Source: Opitutales bacterium (GTDB lineage Bacteria > Verrucomicrobiota > Verrucomicrobiia > Opitutales > Seribacteraceae). Taken from it: 59,712 nucleotides of DNA. The stretch spans positions 1 through 59,712 of the forward strand of contig JAOFOL010000009.1 of assembly GCA_028042835.1 (NCBI GenBank), in the 5' to 3' direction. The notes beneath the pieces are model-generated. The model was given only the letters and a program-made list of their open reading frames with translations. It did not search any database and was not told the origin of the DNA. Shown here one piece after another: positions 35,308 through 44,545 of this stretch. The stretch's first letter is position 1. Each line of letters opens with the position of its first letter. A program made the position numbers and the translations under genes.

Positions 35308-37461
35308 ATGAAAATATCAGTGATCTTGCCCATCATCTTTTTCCCACTCCTTTGTGTTGCCGAAAATAAACTTTCTAAGAAAGAGACTGATGCAGAAATT
35401 GCTGCAATCAACAAGATCTTGGGGTCAACTTACAAGAAGCATGATGTAAAGGTCCCTACAAAATTGGATGATGCACTCCTTGCGAGAAGGCTCTACTTAA
35501 AAGCTGCAGGACGTATACCTACACATGAGGAATTATCCTCTTACCTTGCCAATTCATCCAAAAACAAAAAAAATCAACTGATTAATCAGCTGGTTGAGTC
35601 ATCTGCTTTTGACAGTCAAATGCTCAATTGGTGGGCTGATTTGCTAAGACTTCAAACTCGGATGCGCGGAGGAAACCAGATCGGTGCGGGCCAGTTATAT
35701 GTTCATTGGGTGAGGGAACAGATAAACAAAAATGTTCCATTCGATGAAATGGCGTTTAACTTAATTACAGCTGAAGGTTACCCATGGGAGAACGGTGCAG
35801 TCGGATATTATCTCCGAGATGCAGGTATGCCATTAGACAACATGTCGAACACCACGCAAATCTTTCTCGGTACCCAAATGGTTTGTGCACAGTGTCACAA
35901 TCACCCCTTTGACCGATGGACACAAATGGAATACTACCAAATGGCATCCTACACCTATGGGATAAACTCATCCAAAGGGGGAGATATCCAAAGCAAAATA
36001 AAAAAGCATTTTGAAAAACAAAGCAAAGGGCTTTCCTCAAAAGATAAAAAAAAGAAAGTACAATCTAAAGAAGGACTGGCTTTGCGAAGGTCCGTTCAGG
36101 AAATGCTTCGACCCCTAAGATACGGAGCTACTCATACAAATCGTAAACTTACCTTGCCGCACGATTATCAGTATGATGATGGAAAGCCCAAGTCATTGGT
36201 TTCCCCGTCCCCAATTTTTGATAATCCGATTTCAGAAAAAGGAGGTGAGTCAAAAGTTCATATGTATGGCGAATGGATGACTAACTCGGAAAACCCACGA
36301 TTCACGAAAGTAATTGCCAATCGGATGTGGAAAAAAGTATTTGGACGCGGCTTAGTTGAGCCCGTCGATGATTGGCGGGATGATACGGTTGCATCAATTC
36401 CGGAACTTTTGGAACTTTTGGAAAAGCTCATGGTTCGAGTAAACTTCGATTTAAGGGAATTTCAAAGGATTTTATTTCAAGTTAAGGCATTCGAGCATGC
36501 TGCTCCTGATTATATTCCAAATATTGAAACACCTTACTATTTTGAAGCCCCCATTCTCGAAAGAATGTCGGCGGAGCAAATATGGGACTCTCTTGTTGCC
36601 TTATCCATCCCCGACTCAGATGAAAGAAAACAGAATGCAAAAGTAATCGACCAAAGACTGGAACGCTTTAAGCAATATCAGGAAGAAATTGAATCTCTCA
36701 ACGGAGAAAAACTTACCAAACTCGCCAAAAAAGGAGCTAAGGCTAGCAAAGAGATCAATGACGAAATGGAAGATCTTCAGAAGCAACTACGAGAGGCACA
36801 GGAGGCAGATGACAGAGAAGCCGTCGCCCGACTCAGAAGGGAATATGGTAAAGCTAGAAATCAACAGCGCACTGTTTTTGCCAAATTGATTATGGGTCCT
36901 GACTTTGAAGTTAAGTCTCTCTACGGAAATAGCGGAAACACCTACAGCAAAAATGAACGATGGAAAGGCTTTAGCAGTCAGATATACAGAGCATCGGAAT
37001 TACAAACCCCTGCACAGCCTGGTCATTTCCTCCAAGAATTTGGTCAGTCAGATCGAGAAATTGCAGATAATGCAAACAAGCACGCTTCCGTTACCCAGGC
37101 TCTCACTCTATTAAACGGTACATTCTACGGGGCTTTGTTTAATAAAGAATCCCCCCTTATGAAAAAGCTTTCTGAAGCAATGAATCCACAGGGAAAAATT
37201 AAAGTTTTATTCCTCTCAATTCTGAATCGGGAACCGACATCTGATGAATTAAAAATGTGTATGGCAGAACTTTCACCAGCGGCGACTAATCTATTTGATG
37301 TAAATCAAAAAATCCCCAAACACTTATCCAAAGAGAAAAAGAGAACCTTAAAAAAACAAATCGAAAAGAAACTCGCTTGGGAGAAATTTAATCGTAACCG
37401 TGAATATTTCGCAATCGCTTGGTCTTTGATTAATACCCGTCAGTTCTCTTTCGTGCAGTAA
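35308..37461 (+). CDS. DUF1549/DUF1553 domain protein (PVC secreted cytochrome-like)
   Basis: This 717-residue secreted protein (signal peptide MKISVILPIIFFPLLCVAE) has DUF1549 (about residues 50-290, RRLYLKAAGRIPTHEEL) with a CxxCH-type site at C193-A-Q-C196-H197 followed by NHPFDRW, and DUF1553 (about 330-700, ANRMWKKVFGRGLVEPVDD). Between the parts of DUF1553 is a helical, highly charged segment (about 450-525). Such proteins are abundant in Planctomycetes and Verrucomicrobia, where they occur next to DUF1501 genes. They are thought to act on extracellular polysaccharide or sulfated glycan, though no activity is proven. It is paired with the DUF1501 gene 19 bases downstream. Confidence 0.9.
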   Translation: MKISVILPIIFFPLLCVAENKLSKKETDAEIAAINKILGSTYKKHDVKVPTKLDDALLARRLYLKAAGRIPTHEELSSYLANSSKNKKNQLINQLVESSAFDSQMLNWWADLLRLQTRMRGGNQIGAGQLYVHWVREQINKNVPFDEMAFNLITAEGYPWENGAVGYYLRDAGMPLDNMSNTTQIFLGTQMVCAQCHNHPFDRWTQMEYYQMASYTYGINSSKGGDIQSKIKKHFEKQSKGLSSKDKKKKVQSKEGLALRRSVQEMLRPLRYGATHTNRKLTLPHDYQYDDGKPKSLVSPSPIFDNPISEKGGESKVHMYGEWMTNSENPRFTKVIANRMWKKVFGRGLVEPVDDWRDDTVASIPELLELLEKLMVRVNFDLREFQRILFQVKAFEHAAPDYIPNIETPYYFEAPILERMSAEQIWDSLVALSIPDSDERKQNAKVIDQRLERFKQYQEEIESLNGEKLTKLAKKGAKASKEINDEMEDLQKQLREAQEADDREAVARLRREYGKARNQQRTVFAKLIMGPDFEVKSLYGNSGNTYSKNERWKGFSSQIYRASELQTPAQPGHFLQEFGQSDREIADNANKHASVTQALTLLNGTFYGALFNKESPLMKKLSEAMNPQGKIKVLFLSILNREPTSDELKMCMAELSPAATNLFDVNQKIPKHLSKEKKRTLKKQIEKKLAWEKFNRNREYFAIAWSLINTRQFSFVQ

Positions 37462-37480
37462 ATTCCAAAACCTAATTATC

Positions 37481-38785
37481 ATGAATATGAATTCTTCCCT
37501 TTTTTCTGATGAAATGAATCGTAGAAGATTTGTTTCCTTAGCTGCCAAAAGCTTCCTTGGAGTAAGCATACTGCCTTGGGCGTCACATAGCTCTCTCAAT
37601 GGAGCTGGGCTTGGCCTAAATCGACCACTAAATCATGCTCCTAAGGCCAAGAATGTAATTTACCTGTACATGTCGGGAGGAATGACCCACTTGGACACAT
37701 TTGATCCCAAATCAGGAACTGAAACTGGTGGACCCACTCAAACAATCAAAACGAATGCCGATGGCATCCAATTAGCCGATAATCTCCCGTTGCTAGCTAA
37801 CCATGCCGAGAAGATAGCAGTACTAAGAGGAATGACTTCCACCAAAGGTGCTCACCAGCAAGGTAATTATTTCATGCATACCAGTTATGCCCAAAGAGCC
37901 ACCATCGTACATCCAAGCATGGGTGCATGGATGACCCGTCTTGATGGCCGCTTTAACCCTACCCTGCCCGGTGCTGTTGTTGTAGGTGGTGGAAGTAGGC
38001 ATCCCCTTTCTGGCTTTCTTTCCACATCACACCAACCGCTTGCAGTTGGAAATCCAAGTGAAGGACTTAAAAATGTAAAAAGACTTTGGGGGATGACCGA
38101 AGAAAAATTCGAGCAGGGACTTGATCTCTCACAAAGACTGGATCGATCATTCACCAAAAAATATAACTTGGAGAAAGTGAACGCATACAGAGATATGTAT
38201 GACGATGCCGTTCGCTTAATGGAGAGCAATGACCTTAAGGCATTTGATTTAAAAGATGAATCCGAATCCACCAGAGAGTCTTATGGCTCAGATAACTTTG
38301 GTCAGGGTGTTCTTCTCGCCAGAAGATTGGTTGAAAGACAGGTACGCTTTGTGGAAGTACAGTTGGGCGGTTGGGATACCCATCAAAACAATTTTTCTCG
38401 GGTACCTGAAAGGTGCTCTATTCTGGACCAAGCTCTATCCGCACTATTGGATGATCTCTCGAAGCGTGGTTTACTTGAAGAAACGCTCGTAGTTCTTGCC
38501 ACCGAATTTGGCAGAACTCCAAATATCAATGTAAATGAAGGTCGCGACCATTACCCCAAGGCTTTCTCTTGCATGCTGGCAGGCGGAGGAATCAAAGGTG
38601 GGCAGGTTTGGGGCAAAACTGATAAGGAAGGAAGGGAAGTAATTGATCAAAAGGTAGAAATCCCCGATCTCAACGCTACTATTGCCTACACTTTGGGCTT
38701 ACCTCTAGATGAAATCATATATTCCCCCACTCGTCGTCCGTTTACTTTATCAGACAAAGGCCAACCTATCACACAATTGATTTAA
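37481..38785 (+). CDS. DUF1501 domain protein, sulfatase/phosphatase-like fold
   Basis: The 434-residue protein has a Tat-like signal (NRRRFVSLAAKSFLG, residues 13-27) and the DUF1501 pattern: KNVIYLYMSGGMTHLDTFDP, GNYFMHTSYAQRATIVHPSM, RQVRFVEVQLGGWDTHQNNF, LVVLATEFGRTPNINVNEGRD then HYPKAFSCMLAGGG. The GGWDTH, TEFGRTP and GRDHYP motifs carry the residues expected to bind metals in the alkaline-phosphatase-like fold. It is usually encoded next to DUF1549/DUF1553, as here. The Tat signal implies folding with cofactor before export. The biochemical activity is not established. Confidence 0.92.
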   Translation: MNMNSSLFSDEMNRRRFVSLAAKSFLGVSILPWASHSSLNGAGLGLNRPLNHAPKAKNVIYLYMSGGMTHLDTFDPKSGTETGGPTQTIKTNADGIQLADNLPLLANHAEKIAVLRGMTSTKGAHQQGNYFMHTSYAQRATIVHPSMGAWMTRLDGRFNPTLPGAVVVGGGSRHPLSGFLSTSHQPLAVGNPSEGLKNVKRLWGMTEEKFEQGLDLSQRLDRSFTKKYNLEKVNAYRDMYDDAVRLMESNDLKAFDLKDESESTRESYGSDNFGQGVLLARRLVERQVRFVEVQLGGWDTHQNNFSRVPERCSILDQALSALLDDLSKRGLLEETLVVLATEFGRTPNINVNEGRDHYPKAFSCMLAGGGIKGGQVWGKTDKEGREVIDQKVEIPDLNATIAYTLGLPLDEIIYSPTRRPFTLSDKGQPITQLI

Positions 38786-38900
38786 GAATACTTAAATCTG
38801 GCTTCTATCAGATTACTTAAACGATCCTTTCCACTCGACGAAAGAACTTTCATTCGTTAAAAAGGGCTTTTCTCAACCTTTAAATAAAAATATTATATCC

Positions 38901-39497
38901 ATGAAGAAGTATTTTGCATTTTGCCTGCTCTTGCTTCCACTTGCTATGACAGAAGCTAAGCCTAAGCCAGAAAACATTCTAACCATCGAACTCAAAGACG
39001 GACCAGTTGTCATCGAACTGTTTCCAGATGTTGCCCCTAAGCATGTCGAAAGAATTACTAAACTTGCCCGGGAAGGAAAATATGATGGAGTTGCGTTTCA
39101 TCGAGTAATTGATGGATTCATGGCACAGACTGGAGATATTGAATTTGGTAACAAAAAAGACTTCAGTGCTGGCCGTGCCGGAACTGGAGGTTCTGATTTA
39201 CCCGACCTCAAGGAAGAGTTTAACGATAAGAATCATGTTCGTGGTACTTGCTCAATGGCTAGAGCTGCAAGTCCGAATAGTGCTAATAGCCAATTCTTTA
39301 TTTGCTTTGAACCTTCCGAGTTTCTCGATAATCAGTACACCGTTTGGGGTCAGGTTATTGAAGGAATGGAAAATGTAGATAAGATTAAACGAGGATCTTC
39401 TTCCAGTAATGGATCCGTAGAAGATCCAGATCACATGATCAAATTAACCGTCGGAGAAAAAGAGGATAAAAAGAAAGCCGAATCGAATAAAAAGTAA
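38901..39497 (+). CDS. Secreted peptidylprolyl isomerase, cyclophilin type
   Basis: The 198-residue protein has a signal peptide (MKKYFAFCLLLLPLAMTEA) and a cyclophilin domain (about residues 26-185): GPVVIELFPDVAPKHVERI, YDGVAFHRVIDGFMAQTGD, GTCSMARAASPNSANSQFFI. The FHRVI and QFFI motifs contain the catalytic Arg and Phe residues. It catalyses cis-trans isomerisation of Xaa-Pro bonds, here in the periplasm. The C-terminus is Lys-rich (KEDKKKAESNKK), unusual for a cyclophilin. It stands alone, 115 bases after the DUF1501 gene and 11 bases before the convergent DUF3299 gene. Confidence 0.93.
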   Translation: MKKYFAFCLLLLPLAMTEAKPKPENILTIELKDGPVVIELFPDVAPKHVERITKLAREGKYDGVAFHRVIDGFMAQTGDIEFGNKKDFSAGRAGTGGSDLPDLKEEFNDKNHVRGTCSMARAASPNSANSQFFICFEPSEFLDNQYTVWGQVIEGMENVDKIKRGSSSSNGSVEDPDHMIKLTVGEKEDKKKAESNKK

Positions 39498-39508
39498 CCT
39501 AGTACAGC

Positions 39509-40255
39509 CTACAATGCAGGACCAGTAATTTCATTACAGGTCATGTGGTAAAGGCCAACAAAAAATTCTTCGTCCCATCTTTCTTCCACGGCAAAGTCTC
39601 CAGTTACCCGGATAATTCTGTCCATCATAACTTCAACTCCCATGGTGGCACTTACGACTACCCATCCGTTTGCTTCAGGTGCTTGCCCAAAGCAACAACT
39701 CATTTGATCGGGTAAAAGAAGAAATTCTTTAACTTCATTATTTTCATCAACAATTGTGGGTATCATGAAACCCTCTATTGCAATCTTTTCTCCTGATTTA
39801 TCCCGTAATCTCTTTGGTACTCTTTGAGCATAAGCTGAGAAATCAAATTCCTGGCCATCCTTTTCCCATTCAACAAGATATTCGAAATTCATCATATCCC
39901 TAAAGGCAAGAGGACTATATTCGCTCCCCTCATCTAAGGGTGGCAGGTTGGAAACTATGGGTTCGTTTGTGATATTTTGATCCTTGGGTGAGGGCTTTCC
40001 TTTTATAACGAATCCTTCCTCAATAATAGTTTCATTTGCTAATGTTGAGTTGCTTTCAACACTGCCGTCCCTTGAATCATTCACATCTGCTCCTGCAGGT
40101 ATATCACTTTCTTCGCTTATACCGAGAATCGGATCACCAATAATATCCCCAACCAAGTCCTCATCATTGGAAACAGAGGGTTCACTACAACCAATGGTTA
40201 AAGTAAAAGCAGTAACAACAGAAATCACCCAATGTATCTTTGTGAAAATTTTCAT
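39509..40255 (-). CDS. DUF3299 lipoprotein, linked to a zinc-type ABC exporter
   Basis: I start at the ATG at 40255, which gives a lipoprotein signal (MKIFTKIHWVISVVTAFTLTIGC; lipobox TIGC). A longer frame to 40351 overlaps the permease gene. A Ser/Asp/Glu-rich linker follows, and then the DUF3299 domain (about residues 140-248) with GEKIAIEGFMIP, LLPDQMSCCFGQAPEANGW and FVGLYHMTCNE. The CC pair and the last Cys may bind metal. In Pseudomonas aeruginosa a similar protein (PA4066) is encoded with an ABC ATPase and an FtsX-like permease in a Zur-repressed set. The same three-gene order is present here, so a role in zinc homeostasis is likely. Confidence 0.82.
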   Translation of the reverse strand: MKIFTKIHWVISVVTAFTLTIGCSEPSVSNDEDLVGDIIGDPILGISEESDIPAGADVNDSRDGSVESNSTLANETIIEEGFVIKGKPSPKDQNITNEPIVSNLPPLDEGSEYSPLAFRDMMNFEYLVEWEKDGQEFDFSAYAQRVPKRLRDKSGEKIAIEGFMIPTIVDENNEVKEFLLLPDQMSCCFGQAPEANGWVVVSATMGVEVMMDRIIRVTGDFAVEERWDEEFFVGLYHMTCNEITGPAL

Positions 40256-40304
40256 AGGTAAAAGGTTCAGGATAGTAAGACAGGTTCGAATAATTGTAGA
40301 AAAA

Positions 40305-41528
40305 TCAGGAAACAGGTTGGAGATTTTTGGCCAGGTCTGAGTGGTAAACATGAATTGCCGACCAAAGTCCGCCGAGCATGCCCACCACGACTATACTTAC
40401 CAAAACGAAAATATCATGTTGCTGAAAGTTCATTATTTCGATCAAAACACCTGTCTCTTCCAGTATTATTTTTTGGGTTACCACACCTATAGCCAGCATA
40501 ACCAAGACAGCCCCGCATACACCAATCATAGAGATAATAAAAGTATGACCTAGAATTACCCCCATCACAACAGCTCTGCTAGAGCCTATGATGCGTAATA
40601 TTGCGAAGTCCCGCTTTCTTTCATGCATAGAAGATCTCATAGTGGAAGCTACCATGAGTAAGCCTATCAGACCGATAGAATATGAGATCACTTCAAGAAC
40701 ACCCCGAAACCATCCCATTTTTTGAAAAAAAGAAGCTAAAGTTGCTACCACCGGCCAAGCCAGAGTAGCCTGGTTACCCTGTTTATTATATTTCATTTCT
40801 AAACTAAAACCCGCAGCACCACGTAGCGATAGAAGTACCGCACTAACAGACTGAGACATCGCTTGATCATGCCCTTCCATCATCTGAATGCCCTTAATTG
40901 GGACCCAAATTACCTTATCGCTCGGAGTTCCAGTTGCTTCCAGTAAGCCAACCACGACATAAACATCCTTGTGCTGGGTTCCCTCTTTAAAATTCAAACC
41001 ATGATAGGGCTGAAATCGGTCGCCAATTTTTAGCCCTAATTTTTTTGCAACAAAAGATCCAACCAACGCTTCTTTTGCAGTAGCCGAGAAGATTCGCCCT
41101 TTGTTTAAATTATATTTACGCCCCTTCTTCCATTCATGCTTATAAAAAAGTTCAGGATCCGTACCGACCAACCTATATCCAAAGTAATTATCACCGACAG
41201 CAATTGGGTAGGCTTCTTTCACTCCTGGAGTTTTCTTGATTAATTCATACTGTTCCCAGGAAAGATTACCCGGTGAGGAATCCATATGAAAAAGTGCATT
41301 CAAAATAAGTTGTAATTTTGATCCTCGAGCACCTAAAACTCCATCAAAACCACCACTCGCATTATTGAAAGAAGTTTGTGATTGTTCCTGAATTTTTAAT
41401 GTGCTCAGGAATAAGCCTCCTGCCAGGGCAATGGAAAAAGCCCCAACCACGGAACCAAACATGTGCTGGCGAAAACCTTTTATCGCTAAAAAGAAAATCA
41501 GCCCTATTCGTGAATTAAGATTAATCAT
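40305..41528 (-). CDS. FtsX-like ABC permease
   Basis: This 407-residue membrane protein has the MacB/FtsX layout: an N-terminal helix (residues about 18-40), a large extracytoplasmic domain (about 45-270), and three C-terminal helices. FtsX motifs are visible in MHERKRDFAILRIIGSSRAVVM and the following helices. In the extracytoplasmic domain GVLGARGSKLQLILNALFHM and YAVGDNYFGYRLVGTDPELF are family-like. It overlaps the ATPase gene by 8 bases. Together they form a transporter that probably works on lipids, lipoproteins or a metal ligand in the envelope; homologues in the PA4065-type set are tied to zinc starvation. Confidence 0.85.
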   Translation of the reverse strand: MINLNSRIGLIFFLAIKGFRQHMFGSVVGAFSIALAGGLFLSTLKIQEQSQTSFNNASGGFDGVLGARGSKLQLILNALFHMDSSPGNLSWEQYELIKKTPGVKEAYPIAVGDNYFGYRLVGTDPELFYKHEWKKGRKYNLNKGRIFSATAKEALVGSFVAKKLGLKIGDRFQPYHGLNFKEGTQHKDVYVVVGLLEATGTPSDKVIWVPIKGIQMMEGHDQAMSQSVSAVLLSLRGAAGFSLEMKYNKQGNQATLAWPVVATLASFFQKMGWFRGVLEVISYSIGLIGLLMVASTMRSSMHERKRDFAILRIIGSSRAVVMGVILGHTFIISMIGVCGAVLVMLAIGVVTQKIILEETGVLIEIMNFQQHDIFVLVSIVVVGMLGGLWSAIHVYHSDLAKNLQPVS

Positions 41529-42228
41529 TTAAATTATGTACATCACTAATTTCTTTCCAATCCACCGATTTTTCAAAACGATTAATTATCTTTTCATCAT
41601 GACTAACAACTAACAAGGTACAATTATTTTGCTCACACAAAGATCGTAATAACTCAATCGAGCGACTTGCATTTGCAGAATCAAGGTTCCCAGTAGGTTC
41701 ATCTGCGAGCATTAATTTCGGATTATTTGATAGTGCACGGGCAAGACACACTCGTTGTTGCTGGCCAATAGATAATTCAGAAGGTAAAGAATTCTCTTTT
41801 TCTTTTATACCAACCAATGAAAGTAGCTCACGGGCACGCTTCCTATCGACCTTCCCGTTCATAGCCATGGCAACCAATAAATTATCCAGAGCGCTACAGC
41901 CTTGAAGTAGGTGAAATGATTGGAAAACATAACCAATATCCTGTGCTCTCGCCAAGTCTCTCTCAGGCTCTGAAAGGGTTGTCATTTCTAAATTACCAAT
42001 TCGAATAGATCCGGTATCTGGTTTTATAATTCCTGCAATAAGATTTAGAAAAGTACTTTTACCTGCACCACTTGGCCCGTGAATTGCAAGCTGGGAGCCA
42101 GGATCTAAGGTAAAGTTTTTTACATCAACAACGAAGTGAGAATTACCCGTTCCCAATGGATAACTTTTTCTAAGATCTTTAATTTCTAAAAATGACTTGG
42201 TATTGTCAATGGCTGTGGATTTAATCAC
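41521..42228 (-). CDS. ABC transporter ATPase, LolD/MacB type
   Basis: The ATPase has Walker A GPSGAGKST, Q-loop YVFQSFHLLQG, signature LSIGQQQRV and Walker B LMLADEPTGNLD with the switch His in VVSHDE, typical of the LolD/MacB/FtsE subfamily that pairs with FtsX-like permeases. The start is uncertain. The open frame reaches 42357 with an ATG, but the first 43 residues are hydrophobic and not like the family. I place the start at a GTG at 42228 (235 residues, as LolD). A TTG at 42264 with an AGAGGA in front is an alternative. The gene diverges from the DUF3570 gene; the intergenic region would contain both promoters. Confidence 0.85.
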   Translation of the reverse strand: MIKSTAIDNTKSFLEIKDLRKSYPLGTGNSHFVVDVKNFTLDPGSQLAIHGPSGAGKSTFLNLIAGIIKPDTGSIRIGNLEMTTLSEPERDLARAQDIGYVFQSFHLLQGCSALDNLLVAMAMNGKVDRKRARELLSLVGIKEKENSLPSELSIGQQQRVCLARALSNNPKLMLADEPTGNLDSANASRSIELLRSLCEQNNCTLLVVSHDEKIINRFEKSVDWKEISDVHNLND

Positions 42229-42443
42229 ATCCTTATCTTTACTCTGTTCTCGAATCTGAATCAAGATTCCTCTGATACTTATAGAAAGAAAGATAACCTT
42301 GTGGTAAATCTTGTGACAAAGGGAAATTGCTCTACAGATACCTATAAAATTCAGCAATTATTGGCTCAATAAACTGAATATTGAGAACAAAATTTGAAAA
42401 GCTAATCTTGACGATAAAGGATTTGTAGATGGAATAATATAAA

Positions 42444-43571
42444 GTGAAGATTTTGTCCTTACCCCTTCTATTGGTGTTGCTTCGTTTAACAGAGGTATCT
42501 GTATGGGGTCAAAACTACCTTCGCGGAAAATACCGGGAATGGATTGAAGACGACGATCGGGTGGAGGTAAGGTCTTGGTACGCAGAGACTGAGATTGAAT
42601 TAGATCAAGATTGGTCCTTTGAATTTCTAGGGACTATCGATGCTTGGTCAGGGGCTACTCCAAACGGCAGACCACCCGAAGAAAGCGATTCTATTAATTC
42701 ATGGCTCACACTGGTACCTGAAGAAGTGAGAAAGGCTGGCTTGTTCACAGTTAATAAAAAAAACGACAAACATGACTTTTCACTAGAATATGGAATAAGT
42801 GATGAACCTGACTATTTATCTAGAAGTTATGCCTTTCAATACGCATACAAAATGGCAGCAGAAACCTTCATTGTTAATTCCGGTATTTCTTTAGAAGATG
42901 ATTCCGTAAAGAATTCTATAGGTGTTTTTGTCAGCAAGAAAACGCCCACTTTCTCACTCGGACTAAGCAGAATCTTGGATAAATTCACGACCGTTGCCTT
43001 TAATTTATCTTACTCATGGCCTCGTGGTTACCTCAATGACCCGTATAAGCAAGTACCTGTTGATATAGGACCAATTATTAATGCTGAACCTGAAAATCGT
43101 CCTGCTAAAAGAAAAATTTTCGTACTGTTTTCAGAGCTATCGAGATATACGGAAACCTTAAAAGCAGGAATGCATATAAATTACCGCTATTTTTTAGATG
43201 ACTATGATTTAGAGGGACATACGATAGAATTCGAAACCAATAAGAGAATTGGAGATAAATGGTTATGGGCTGCCCGTTATCGATTTTACCACCAGAACCA
43301 AACCTCTTTTTATGATCCTCGGGTAAGAGCCCTACAGTCATATATAATTTTACCTGATTCCAGTAATGGACCTTTTTATTCTGCAGACCATCGTTTATCT
43401 TCTTTTAGCTCTCAAACTTTTGGCTTTAAAGTAACGCATTTTGTGTCAGAAGACTTACAAATTGAAGCAGGGTATGATCGATATTTAACCGATGGAAAGG
43501 ACAAAATAACTGATTCAAGAGTTTATCCAAACGCAAATATTTTTACTGTTGGTTTACAATGGGCTTATTAA
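42444..43571 (+). CDS. DUF3570 outer-membrane beta-barrel protein
   Basis: The GTG at 42444 begins a 375-residue protein with a signal peptide (MKILSLPLLLVLLRLTEVSVWG). The mature part is made of amphipathic strands (FEFLGTIDAWSGATPNGRPP, HDFSLEYGISDEPDYLS, FKVTHFVSEDLQIEAGYDRY) and ends FTVGLQWAY, an outer-membrane barrel terminus. The GATPNGRPP segment and gene order identify DUF3570, a family that I know to occur with DUF4266 and ApbE genes. No function is known. Its gene is the first of a run of seven plus-strand genes and diverges from the zinc-type ABC set. Confidence 0.85.
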   Translation: MKILSLPLLLVLLRLTEVSVWGQNYLRGKYREWIEDDDRVEVRSWYAETEIELDQDWSFEFLGTIDAWSGATPNGRPPEESDSINSWLTLVPEEVRKAGLFTVNKKNDKHDFSLEYGISDEPDYLSRSYAFQYAYKMAAETFIVNSGISLEDDSVKNSIGVFVSKKTPTFSLGLSRILDKFTTVAFNLSYSWPRGYLNDPYKQVPVDIGPIINAEPENRPAKRKIFVLFSELSRYTETLKAGMHINYRYFLDDYDLEGHTIEFETNKRIGDKWLWAARYRFYHQNQTSFYDPRVRALQSYIILPDSSNGPFYSADHRLSSFSSQTFGFKVTHFVSEDLQIEAGYDRYLTDGKDKITDSRVYPNANIFTVGLQWAY

Positions 43572-43615
43572 CAGAGAACACAGAAAAAGCTTTTTCTTTA
43601 TACAGAGAAAGAGAC

Positions 43616-44545
43616 ATGAAAGTTCTTTCCTTTTATGCCTTCGGGACATCCTGTAAAGTTAAATTCCCATATCCAGAATCTTTCGACTACCAATTGTTAA
43701 GCAAAGAAGTTGTCTCTTGGGTTAGCGAATTTGAAGCTCGTTATTCTCGATACCTTCCAAATAGTTGGATATCTCAAGTAAACCAATCTGCCGGAAAAAA
43801 TTCTGTTAAGCTTTCTCAAAAAGACATTCATTTACTTCGTATTGCGTCTTTTACATTCTTCCAAAGTAAACAGACAATCGATCCAAGTTGCCTCCCACTT
43901 ACTAAATTATGGCAGCAAGCTAAAGCTACAAATCAAGTGCCTCATGAGTCCCAAATTAGGAAAGCCCGCGATTTGGTGAACTGGATGGAAGTTAAATATA
44001 CGGATGACGAAATTTATTTACCCATAGCAGAAATGGGCCTCGACTTTGGAGGTTTTGGAAAAGAATTTGCAGTCGATCAGGTCGCATTAATTTTGAAAGA
44101 TCAAGATTGTGCAAACTTCCTCATTGATTTCGGGGGAGATATTTATACCGCAGGCAAGGCAGGCACCGACACCCTATGGAATATAGGTATTGAAATGTTG
44201 GGGGGTGGCGAAAATCCGGTTCATATAATTCATCTCGAAAATAAAGCTTTGGCCAGTTCTGGTAATTATAGAAAGTTTTTTAAATTAAACGGCAATCGCT
44301 ATGGTCATACCATTGACCACCGCACTGGATACCCTACGATCTATTCTGAACTCAGTGCATCTGTAATAAGCTCAAGTTGCCTAAAATCAGGGATAATCTC
44401 AACAGCCTGCCTAGTAATCGGCAAAGAAGGTGGCTTTCGAATGATTAATTCAGAATGGGATACCGAAGGATGTATACAATCGCTTGAATCTTCGCTTGTT
44501 AGTAATAAGTTTTATAAATATCTTTCCTATGAAAACATTAATTAA
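43616..44545 (+). CDS. apbE: ApbE-type FAD:protein FMN transferase
   Basis: The start is the ATG at 43616, preceded by the purine-rich AGAGAAAGAGAC, one of the few plausible ribosome-binding sites in the window; an ATG at 43559 overlaps the upstream gene. The 309-residue protein has the ApbE motifs: LDFGGFGKEFAVD (142-154), DFGGDIYTAG (171-180), SSGNYRKFF (214-222), HTIDHRTGYP (231-240) and SCLKSGIISTACLVIG (254-269). In the last motif the metal-binding Asp of other ApbE proteins is Gly259. No signal peptide or lipobox is present, so it may work in the cytoplasm. ApbE transfers FMN from FAD to a Thr or Ser of a target protein. It lies between DUF3570 and DUF4266 genes. Confidence 0.9.
   Translation: MKVLSFYAFGTSCKVKFPYPESFDYQLLSKEVVSWVSEFEARYSRYLPNSWISQVNQSAGKNSVKLSQKDIHLLRIASFTFFQSKQTIDPSCLPLTKLWQQAKATNQVPHESQIRKARDLVNWMEVKYTDDEIYLPIAEMGLDFGGFGKEFAVDQVALILKDQDCANFLIDFGGDIYTAGKAGTDTLWNIGIEMLGGGENPVHIIHLENKALASSGNYRKFFKLNGNRYGHTIDHRTGYPTIYSELSASVISSSCLKSGIISTACLVIGKEGGFRMINSEWDTEGCIQSLESSLVSNKFYKYLSYENIN

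Noticed and set aside
38795-38814. Hairpin AATCTG/CAGATT downstream of the DUF1501 gene
   Set aside because: Only six A/T-rich base pairs and no T-run follow, so it is not a convincing terminator.
42408-42440. Promoter-like TTGACG and TAATAT upstream of DUF3570
   Set aside because: The spacing is 21 bases, too long for a sigma70 promoter; left unannotated.
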